Shown: piece after piece, positions 1-5,217 of the stretch
How the letters are laid out: every line of letters begins with the position of its first letter
Numbering within the stretch: position 1 is the stretch's first letter
From: Methylotetracoccus sp.
GTDB lineage: Bacteria; Pseudomonadota; Gammaproteobacteria; Methylococcales; Methylococcaceae
DNA: 7,361 nucleotides
NCBI GenBank assembly: GCA_025458755.1
Contig: JALORT010000099.1
Span: 1-7,361, forward strand
Reading direction: 5' to 3'
The notes under the pieces: generated by a model
Database searches by the model: none
The model's input: only the letters and a program-made list of their open reading frames with translations
What the model was told of the DNA's origin: nothing
Translations under genes and position numbers: made by a program

Positions 1-258
1 ACGACCGCCGCGAATTAGGATGACCGAGTGCTCCTGAAGATTGTGCCCTTCGCCACCGATGTAGGTAGAAACTTCAGCGCCGTTCGTGAGCCGCACACGC
101 GCGACCTTCCGCAATGCAGAATTGGGCTTCTTCGGCGTCGTCGTGTAAACGCGCGTGCAAACGCCGCGACGTTGAGGACAACCATCCAAAGCCGGCACGT
201 TACTCTTCTCTTTCTTGCTAACCCTTGGCTTCCGAACCAATTGGTTGATCGTCGTCAT
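1..258 (-). CDS. rpsL: 30S ribosomal protein S12, N-terminal 86 residues (3' end beyond window)
   Basis: This encodes ribosomal protein S12, which lies at the decoding centre of the small subunit and contributes to translational accuracy. The minus-strand translation opens [18 protein letters not shown] and contains the S12 hallmarks [21 protein letters not shown], with K42 and P44 of the TPKKPN loop, and a region ending [11 protein letters not shown] at the window edge. The usual S12 is about 124 residues, so roughly the last third is missing because the window ends, not because the gene is broken. Start choice: the ATG at 256-258 gives the standard S12 N-terminus and has a GGGAG Shine-Dalgarno (267-271) 8 bases upstream. 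An in-frame ATG at 289-291 would add 11 unusual residues and is less likely. The gene has its own promoter at 337-365 and is separated from the upstream tRNAs by a terminator. Identity is essentially certain. Confidence 0.98.
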   Translation of the reverse strand, partial: MTTINQLVRKPRVSKKEKSNVPALDGCPQRRGVCTRVYTTTPKKPNSALRKVARVRLTNGAEVSTYIGGEGHNLQEHSVILIRGGR

Positions 259-299
259 TACCCCAACTCCCGATCGTTCGCGTTGCAACATAAAACCAT

Positions 300-325
300 C
301 CCCTCGAGACACCTCACTCGCGGGG
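300..325 (-). promoter_or_regulatory. Hairpin in the rpsL 5' leader
   Basis: On the minus strand CCCC and CGAG pair with CTCG and GGGG around an 8-base loop, with a single G/A mismatch between the two helices. It would begin only a few bases after the predicted rpsL transcription start and lies about 40 bases before the start codon. It is followed by GATGG and four T, a poor terminator tail, so a leader structure (stability or protein binding) fits better than termination. The pairing is seen directly; a function is inference. Confidence 0.4.
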
Positions 326-336
326 TAAAACTGCGC

Positions 337-365
337 ATTTTAGTTGCGAAGTAGGTTACCGTCAA
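337..365 (-). promoter_or_regulatory. Sigma-70 promoter for rpsL
   Basis: On the minus strand a -35 box TTGACG (360-365) and a -10 box TAAAAT (337-342) are separated by exactly 17 bases. The predicted start near position 330 gives a leader of about 70 bases before rpsL. The site lies between the tRNA terminator and rpsL, where a dedicated promoter is needed. Confidence 0.8.
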
Positions 366-427
366 CATACAGGTACTTGCTATCTATCTTAATCTGCCGG
401 AAACGGCGACGGCGTCGACAGCCAAAG

Positions 428-463
428 TAAAAAGGTAGGGCTCGCATCACACGAGCTTATACC
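428..463 (-). terminator. Rho-independent terminator after the tRNA pair
   Basis: On the minus strand GGTA pairs with TACC on the outside and GCTCG pairs with CGAGC on the inside, with a small asymmetric internal loop and a 7-base hairpin loop. The stem is followed at once by five T, then ACTTT. It begins about 10 bases after the CCA end of tRNA-Asn and ends before the rpsL promoter, the expected place to stop the tRNA transcript. Confidence 0.65.
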
Positions 464-472
464 GAAAAGGAA

Positions 473-548
473 TGGCTCCCCCGGACGGGCTCGAACCGCC
501 GACCCGCTGGTTAACAGCCAGCTGCTCTACCGACTGAGCTACAGGGGA
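473..548 (-). tRNA. tRNA-Asn (anticodon GTT)
   Basis: A complete 76-base tRNA with encoded CCA folds on the minus strand. The acceptor TCCCCTG pairs with CGGGGGA (one T-G pair), the D stem is GCTC/GAGC, and the anticodon stem GCTGG/CCAGC encloses loop CTGTTAA, giving anticodon GTT. The T stem GGCGG/CCGTC carries loop TTCGAGC, the discriminator is G, and the gene ends in CCA at 473-475. It is the second of two tRNAs on one predicted transcript, 45 bases after tRNA-Arg, and is followed by a terminator. Confidence 0.97.
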
Positions 549-593
549 ACAGATGCATGTGTGTAGTTGGACACACCCACCAGCATCTCGGTG

Positions 594-670
594 TGGCGCG
601 CCTGGAGAGATTCGAACTCCCGACCACCTAGTTCGTAGCCAGGTACTCTATCCAACTGAGCTACAGGCGC
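594..670 (-). tRNA. tRNA-Arg (anticodon ACG)
   Basis: A complete 77-base tRNA with encoded CCA folds on the minus strand. The acceptor GCGCCTG pairs with CAGGCGC, the D stem is GCTC/GAGT, and the anticodon stem CCTGG/CTAGG encloses loop CTACGAA, giving anticodon ACG. In bacteria A34 of this tRNA is normally deaminated to inosine so it reads CGU, CGC and CGA. The T stem GGGAG/CTCTC encloses loop TTCGAAT, the discriminator is G, and CCA is at 594-596. A near-consensus promoter lies just upstream at 684-712. Confidence 0.97.
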
Positions 671-683
671 ACCGAGATTCGAA

Positions 684-712
684 ATTATGCCTAAGGCTGA
701 TCCCGCGGTCAA
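684..712 (-). promoter_or_regulatory. Sigma-70 promoter for the tRNA-Arg/tRNA-Asn transcript
   Basis: On the minus strand a -35 box TTGACC (707-712) and a -10 box CATAAT (684-689) are separated by 17 bases, placing transcription initiation a few bases before the mature 5' end of tRNA-Arg at 670. A short GA-rich run lies immediately upstream of the -35 box (711-724 on the plus strand is CT-rich). The boxes are seen directly; their use is inferred from position. Confidence 0.75.
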
Positions 713-823
713 CTCTCTCTCTCCCGCTGGCTTCGGTCGTCCGATCAGGGAACAACCTGCAGCGCAACCAGACAGAAACGGCGGCTGCTTGCGTTTCTTC
801 TGAGCGCGTCCCGTGCTAAGGTC

Positions 824-898
824 TTGACGAGGTGCGAAAGCCGAACGTTGGATGCCCGAACCGCCGCGCCATAACCATTCTCCGAACCTCGTTGTCAA
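824..898 (+). repeat. Imperfect inverted repeat in the rnd upstream region
   Basis: TTGACGAGGT at 824-833 can pair with ACCTCGTTGTCAA at 886-898 through ten base pairs if two bases bulge out of the right arm, with 52 bases between the arms. The right arm ends 6 bases before the rnd start codon. No clear Shine-Dalgarno is visible there. The rest of the 713-904 intergenic stretch holds a 7-bp hairpin (774-798) and no gene that I can support. Confidence 0.3.
848..875 (+). promoter_or_regulatory. Weak candidate promoter for rnd
   Basis: TTGGAT (848-853) and CATAAC (870-875) are 16 bases apart and about 30 bases before the rnd ATG. Both hexamers deviate from consensus, so this is a candidate only. 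No better sigma-70 pair is apparent between the tRNA promoter and rnd on this strand. Confidence 0.25.
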
Positions 899-904
899 CT
901 TGCG

Positions 905-2071
905 ATGATGTCGACCGCCCCTTACTCGTATATCGACTCCGTGACCGCGCTCCAGGAAGTCGCCGATGAGTTCGCCGACTGCGACTGGATCGCTGTCGAT
1001 ACCGAATTTGTAAGAGACCGAACCTACTATCCGAAGTTTTGTTTGCTGCAGTTGGCCTCATGCCGAGGGGTAGCCTGCATCGACACGCTGGCCATCGAAG
1101 AGCTCACTCCGCTCGACGCACTGCTCGACGACGAACGCATGGTGAAGGTCTTCCACGCGGCGCGACAGGATCTCGAGATCCTTTATCGACTGCGCAAGCG
1201 CCTACCGCGCCCGATCTTCGACACCCAGGTCGCCGCGCCCTTCGTTGGATTCCCCGAACAAATCGGTTATGCCTCATTGGTCGCCGAGCTCTTGCATGTG
1301 CGCATCGAGAAGATGCACACACGAACGGATTGGTCGGCTCGACCTCTGGGGGGGGCGCAGCTGCAGTACGCGGCAGACGACGTGATCTATTTGGGTCTCG
1401 TCTACCAGACGCTGCGGGATCAAATAACGGAACTCGGCCGACTCGACTGGGTGGTAGAGGAAATCCGGCATCTCGAGGACCCTGAGCTTTATGATCCGCC
1501 TCCCGAAGCGGCGTGGCTCCGTATCAGTGGCGTGGCGTCATTGGACGCGGCCCAAGCCAGCGTTCTGAAGGTCCTGGCGGCCTGGCGCGAACATCTCGCG
1601 CGCCGACAAGACTGTCCGCGCAATTGGTTAATCAAGGACGAGCTCTTGCTCGAACTGGCGAAACAGCGGCCGAAGAGCATGGCGGATCTGAAACGAGTCC
1701 GCGGACTCGACGACAGGGTCGCGCAGCGTTATGGCAAAGCCCTGCTGCAAATACTCCACGAGGCACCAGTGCCGTCTTACGCGGAGGCCTTGCCGCCCCG
1801 CACGAGAGCCACTCCCGACACCCCGGGTCAGGAAGCCCTGTTGGACATCTTCACGGCTGTGGTCCGCCTCCGCGCCGCCGAGCACTCCATCAACCCCGCG
1901 ATCTTGGCTTCACGCCGGGATCTTCGAGCGTTCATCGAATCCCCCATGGACTCGCCGCTGTTGCAGGGATGGCGCAAGGCTTTGGTCGGGGATGACCTGT
2001 TCGCGATGATCGCCGGCAGGAAAAGCCTCACCGTGACGCAAGACCGGATCAGCCTCATCGACCATGGGTAA
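905..2071 (+). CDS. rnd: Ribonuclease D
   Basis: RNase D is a cytoplasmic 3'-to-5' exoribonuclease that trims tRNA precursors and other small structured RNAs. The 388-residue product is close to the E. coli length of about 375. The N-terminal exonuclease domain (about residues 8-175) has the DEDDy set: D32 and E34 in VDTEF, D89 in HAARQDLEIL, and Y155 with D159 in QYAADDVIYL. An HRDC domain follows (about 213-290, with RNWLIKDELLLELA), and residues 305-380 match the second, helical C-terminal domain of the family. ATG codons at 905 and 908 are adjacent; either could be used, and no strong Shine-Dalgarno separates them. The gene is divergent from the tRNA transcript and overlaps the next gene by 8 bases. 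All catalytic residues are present, so it is probably active. The identification is very firm. Confidence 0.96.
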   Translation: MMSTAPYSYIDSVTALQEVADEFADCDWIAVDTEFVRDRTYYPKFCLLQLASCRGVACIDTLAIEELTPLDALLDDERMVKVFHAARQDLEILYRLRKRLPRPIFDTQVAAPFVGFPEQIGYASLVAELLHVRIEKMHTRTDWSARPLGGAQLQYAADDVIYLGLVYQTLRDQITELGRLDWVVEEIRHLEDPELYDPPPEAAWLRISGVASLDAAQASVLKVLAAWREHLARRQDCPRNWLIKDELLLELAKQRPKSMADLKRVRGLDDRVAQRYGKALLQILHEAPVPSYAEALPPRTRATPDTPGQEALLDIFTAVVRLRAAEHSINPAILASRRDLRAFIESPMDSPLLQGWRKALVGDDLFAMIAGRKSLTVTQDRISLIDHG

Positions 2072-3614
2072 TGAACGGGGAAACCGGCTCGTCTCGAGCC
2101 TTCTCCGACCAGCCGCTTACCCCCACGCGACCGCGCAGCTGCGGCTCCTGGAGACGCACATTTCGTGGATTGTCCTCACTGGTCCCTACGCCTACAAGCT
2201 CAAGAAGCCGGTTAATTTTGGCTTTGTCGACTTCTCAACATTGGACCGGCGTCGGTTCTTCTGCGACGAGGAAGTGAGGCTGAACCGCCGGTTTGCCTCC
2301 GATCTCTATTTGGGTGTCGTTCCGGTGGTCGGCCCCGACGATGAAGCGCGGATTGACGGACTCGGTGCCCCGATTGAATATGCGGTGAAGATGCGCCAGT
2401 TCCGCCAGGAACAACTGTTCGAGTCACTTCTCGCCAACGGCGATCTCCAGGTTACCCATGTCGAACGGATCGCGGACCAAGTCGCCGCATTTCACAATGC
2501 AACCAGGCGCAGTGACCCAACCACCGCACGGGGAACCCCGACAACGATACGCGCCTTCGCGGAAGAAAACTTTAACCACCTCCTATCCGCCGCGACGGAC
2601 CAACAAGAGCGGTTTCAACTTCAGCGGTTGCGGGAGTGGAGCGAGCAGCAGTGGAATGTCCTCCGGGACCTGCTCGAAGAGCGTCGGCGAACCGGCTTCG
2701 TGCGGGAATGCCACGGTGACCTGCATCTCGGCAATCTCGTGGTGATCGACGACGTGCCTACCGCGTTTGACTGTATCGAGTTTAATGAAGATTTGCGCTG
2801 GATCGATATGGTCAGCGAGATCGCCTTCCTCGGCATGGACCTCGAGGTGAAAAGCGCAAGATCCCTCGCCTACCGATTTCTCAACCGCTACGAAGCCATC
2901 TGCGGCGACTATGCAGGTTTGCAGCTATGGAACTTCTACCGTCTCTACCGCGCCATGGTGCGAGCCAAGGTCACTCGCTTGACCCTACAGCACAGCCCGA
3001 ATCCCGATCGCGCCACGGAGCTCACGCGAAGCTATCAGCGGTACCTGGACTTTGGAACTGATTTGATCCAAACCAGGCGGGCCCGGCTGATCGTGACCCG
3101 TGGTCTGTCCGGCGCCGGCAAATCCCATATCGCGGCCGCGTTGTCCGCGTCCCTTCCGGCTATCTGGCTGCGCTCTGACATCGAACGCAAACGAATCATG
3201 GCTACGGACGCGGCCGAATACCGCTACAGTGCCGAGGCGACGCGAAAGACTTACGGGCATCTGCGTGACCTGGCTTCGTTGCTGATCAAGGCGGGCCTGT
3301 CCGTGATCGTCGATGCCACGTTTCTGTTCCGCTGGCAGCGTCAGCAACAACGGGCATTGGCTGCAGAAAACGACGCCGATTTTTTCATTGTCGACATCCA
3401 CGCACCGCTGCATGTTCTCGAAGAGAGGATCCAGCACCGCCGTCTGCTCGATACAGACCCGTCCGAAGCCACCCGCGCCGTCTTGAACGAACAACGGAGC
3501 TGTCTGGAACCGTTGTCCGATCAGGAAAGACGGCACACCCTGCACGTCGATGGGCAACGGCCCGATCTGCCGAAATTGGTCGCTGATATCGAATCCAGGA
3601 AGTCTCTGGTCTGA
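2064..3614 (+). CDS. Fused aminoglycoside-phosphotransferase-like / P-loop kinase-like protein (COG2187-COG0645 type)
   Basis: This 516-residue protein joins two kinase-type folds. The N-terminal half (about 1-330) resembles the COG2187 branch of the aminoglycoside phosphotransferase/protein-kinase superfamily. It has the family opening with KLKKPVNFGFVDFSTL (45-60), a catalytic loop HGDLHLGN (H217, D219, N224) and a metal-binding FDCIEF (D236). The C-terminal half (about 345-516) is a COG0645-like P-loop nucleotide kinase: Walker A GLSGAGKS at 347-354, an LRSDIERKR motif around D372, VIVDATF with D417, and an arginine-rich stretch near RIQHRR. No signal peptide or membrane segment is visible, so it is probably cytoplasmic. 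It starts inside the last codons of rnd (8-base overlap, no obvious Shine-Dalgarno), suggesting translational coupling. The substrate is unknown; despite common annotation, nothing here indicates antibiotic resistance. The family assignment is from recalled motifs. Confidence 0.88.
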   Translation: MGNERGNRLVSSLLRPAAYPHATAQLRLLETHISWIVLTGPYAYKLKKPVNFGFVDFSTLDRRRFFCDEEVRLNRRFASDLYLGVVPVVGPDDEARIDGLGAPIEYAVKMRQFRQEQLFESLLANGDLQVTHVERIADQVAAFHNATRRSDPTTARGTPTTIRAFAEENFNHLLSAATDQQERFQLQRLREWSEQQWNVLRDLLEERRRTGFVRECHGDLHLGNLVVIDDVPTAFDCIEFNEDLRWIDMVSEIAFLGMDLEVKSARSLAYRFLNRYEAICGDYAGLQLWNFYRLYRAMVRAKVTRLTLQHSPNPDRATELTRSYQRYLDFGTDLIQTRRARLIVTRGLSGAGKSHIAAALSASLPAIWLRSDIERKRIMATDAAEYRYSAEATRKTYGHLRDLASLLIKAGLSVIVDATFLFRWQRQQQRALAAENDADFFIVDIHAPLHVLEERIQHRRLLDTDPSEATRAVLNEQRSCLEPLSDQERRHTLHVDGQRPDLPKLVADIESRKSLV

Positions 3615-3641
3615 AGCATTCAGCCCGCAGACTTTGCTTGA

Positions 3642-4646
3642 TTACCAACCGCCTGTCTTGGGCTCGCTTGCATGGCCGCCAGCCACGAATGCGCCAAAAG
3701 CCCGGCTCCCGTCACCGGTAGGAATGGAGGTTTCGAGTTCAAGCGTTTCGGCATTGACCACCGAAACGGTGTTGCTGAACCAGTTCGCCACGTATACCCA
3801 CTTTCCGCCCGGCGAGGCGGCAATTCCTTCCGGATAGTCGCCGACAGCGACGTTGCCCACCACTGCGCCCGCAGCCGTGTCGATGACAGAGATCGTATTG
3901 TCATATTGATTGGTCACGAACGCTTTGGATTCGTTCGCTCCCAACGCCGCGGCATAAGGCCGGTCCCCGACCGCAACCGTTTTCAGCACCGCCATCTGCG
4001 CTGTGTCCACGATGCTGACGTCGTTACTTTCCACATTGGCAACGAAAAGGCGATCGCCGCCGGAATTCAGCGTCACCCCGAACGGATGTCTCCCCACCCT
4101 GACGGTGCGGGTCACTTCCAGCGATCCCGCATCGATGGCAGATACACTGTCATCGTCCCGGTTCGCAACGTACACGCGACGACCGTCGGCACTGACGGCA
4201 ACGCCGCCCGGCGAACGCCCCACCGCAATCTGCTTCACCGACTTGAGTTCGCGCAACTCGACGACCGAGACCTGATGCTGGTACCAGTCGGCGACATAGG
4301 CACGACTCCCGTCAGGATCGACCGCGATGCCTAGCGGTCCGTCCCCCAGTGGCAGATCCCCGACGACTTCGAGGCGCTTCCCGTCGATCAGGGTCATCGA
4401 CTTCCCGCCCGGATTAGTGATGCAGACCCGTGAGCCGTCCCGGCTGACGCCAACGCCGGCAGGCTCCTTACCGACGGCGATCGTCTTGACCACCCGCCGG
4501 GTGGCGGTATCCACTACAGACACCGTGTTGGCCTTCTGGTTGGTAATGAACGCGAAAGGCTCCGCGTAAGCGAGCGGGCACCAGCCGACGGTGGCGCCGA
4601 CCCACAGCAGCAGCACCCCAATGGTCAGGACGCGGGGCAACGGCAT
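3642..4646 (-). CDS. Exported seven-bladed YVTN beta-propeller protein (YncE-like)
   Basis: This 334-residue protein begins with a signal peptide: PLPR, a hydrophobic run at about 6-21, and likely cleavage after AYA at residue 28. Residues 32-325 are seven tandem units of exactly 42 residues, each built like YVANxxxxTVSVVDxxxxxV followed by a VGxxPxGVAVSPDG turn, as in YVTN-family propellers. A nine-residue tail (326-334) ends at W334. Seven units match a closed seven-bladed propeller in the periplasm or outside the cell. Such proteins often act as binding scaffolds; no catalytic or haem-binding motif is visible, and the ligand is unknown. The start ATG lies 3 bases after the stop of the MxaD-like gene, so the two are almost certainly co-transcribed. 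It is the last gene of the minus-strand block and converges on the kinase-like gene with 27 bases between their ends. Confidence 0.93.
   Translation of the reverse strand: MPLPRVLTIGVLLLWVGATVGWCPLAYAEPFAFITNQKANTVSVVDTATRRVVKTIAVGKEPAGVGVSRDGSRVCITNPGGKSMTLIDGKRLEVVGDLPLGDGPLGIAVDPDGSRAYVADWYQHQVSVVELRELKSVKQIAVGRSPGGVAVSADGRRVYVANRDDDSVSAIDAGSLEVTRTVRVGRHPFGVTLNSGGDRLFVANVESNDVSIVDTAQMAVLKTVAVGDRPYAAALGANESKAFVTNQYDNTISVIDTAAGAVVGNVAVGDYPEGIAASPGGKWVYVANWFSNTVSVVNAETLELETSIPTGDGSRAFGAFVAGGHASEPKTGGW
3672..4553 (-). repeat. Seven tandem 126-bp coding units (42-residue propeller blades)
   Basis: The YVTN gene contains seven back-to-back units of 42 codons with no insertions, covering residues 32-325. 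Units open AFITN, VCITN, AYVAD, VYVAN, LFVAN, AFVTN and VYVAN in order. Units 1, 6 and 7 share the NTVSVV/NTISVI core most closely. Unit 2 is the most divergent, with GGKSMTLID. Divergence at the DNA level suggests an old array rather than recent amplification. Confidence 0.9.
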
Positions 4647-4649
4647 CAG

Positions 4650-5186
4650 CTACTTCTTGGCTTCCGCAACGCTTTTCAAATTGGCGAGACATTCCTTGTA
4701 GATCGCGGTCACGCCATTGATGGCGGCTTCGTCATTCTGCTCCGGCGGCGGGTTGTTCGTCATGAAGCTACGATAAAACGCACCGCTCCACTCCACCGTG
4801 GACCCGCCCGAGGCGCCGGCCTTGACTGCGATCGTCGAGGAATAATTGGCCACCGGAAGATCGGCCGGATCAACCTCAATGATCTTGTAGGAATAGCTCA
4901 TCTTGTCGGGGTCATGGGATTTCAGCTCCTCCTTGATCGAGCGCCCGCTCGCCAGCTTCAATTCACGGGTTGCGCCCTTCTCATTGCCACCCTGGCTGGT
5001 CTCGCTGACCGCCTTCGGACACCATGCACTGAAACTGCCGAAATCCTTGATCACGCCCCAGACGGTGTCCGCGGGAGCGTTGATTTCGACGCTCTCCTCG
5101 ACCTTTTGCCGGCTGGGACCGTGGGCGTTGGAGACGCCGGAAGCGGCCATGAACGCGGTCGCGGTTAACGTAACAAAGTACTTCAT
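4650..5186 (-). CDS. Exported MxaD-like SRPBCC (START/polyketide-cyclase fold) protein
   Basis: This 178-residue protein has a signal peptide (MKYFVTLTATAFMAASG, likely cleaved after SNA at residue 21), so the mature form is predicted periplasmic and begins HGPSRQKVEES. The rest is an SRPBCC domain: VEINAPADTVWGVIKDFGSF (33-52), a central sheet, and a C-terminal helix with NDEAAINGVTAIYKECLANL. The HGPS start, the GAFYR strand (135-139) and the NNPPPEQNDEAA segment resemble the MxaD-like proteins that accompany PQQ-dependent methanol or alcohol dehydrogenase systems, where MxaD is reported to influence electron transfer from methanol dehydrogenase to its cytochrome. That assignment is by memory of the family. 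Start choice: the ATG at 5184-5186 has a strong GGAGG (5191-5195) 4 bases upstream and begins the signal peptide; a longer in-frame reading to 5372 runs antisense-free into sbcB and lacks these signs. Cysteines C56 and C166 could form a disulfide. Confidence 0.85.
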   Translation of the reverse strand: MKYFVTLTATAFMAASGVSNAHGPSRQKVEESVEINAPADTVWGVIKDFGSFSAWCPKAVSETSQGGNEKGATRELKLASGRSIKEELKSHDPDKMSYSYKIIEVDPADLPVANYSSTIAVKAGASGGSTVEWSGAFYRSFMTNNPPPEQNDEAAINGVTAIYKECLANLKSVAEAKK

Positions 5187-5190
5187 AATT

Positions 5191-5196
5191 CCTCCC
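5191..5196 (-). promoter_or_regulatory. Strong ribosome binding site for the MxaD-like gene
   Basis: Minus-strand GGGAGG sits 4 bases before the ATG at 5184-5186. It decides the start in favour of the 178-residue product over the much longer in-frame reading that begins inside sbcB. Confidence 0.8.
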
Positions 5197-5217
5197 GAGG
5201 GACTCAAAAAAAACGCG

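Noticed and set aside
28..354. Plus-strand 108-codon frame over rpsL and its leader.
   Set aside because: It is antisense to rpsL, whose identity is certain, and crosses the rpsL promoter.
774..798. A 7-bp hairpin (AGAAACG/CGTTTCT) in the tRNA-rnd intergenic region.
   Set aside because: The loop is 11 bases and there is no T tract on either strand. No neighbouring feature gives it a role.
539..898. Open frames of 119 and 88 codons over the tRNA-Arg gene and the rnd upstream region.
   Set aside because: They read through a tRNA gene and its promoter, and the translations look low-complexity and unrelated to any family.
2064..3050. Aminoglycoside resistance by the phosphotransferase-like domain.
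   Set aside because: The fold signature is shared by many small-molecule kinases. The COG2187-like sequence and the fusion to a P-loop kinase argue for a housekeeping or unknown role.
3609..3635. A possible terminator between the convergent kinase-like and YVTN genes (GTCTG/CAGAC stem followed by TTT).
   Set aside because: Only five base pairs enclose a 14-base loop, and the T tract is just three bases, so it falls below what I would call a terminator.
3672..4334. A 220-codon plus-strand frame opposite the YVTN gene.
   Set aside because: It mirrors the repetitive codon pattern of the propeller on the other strand, so its length reflects the repeat and not selection for a protein.
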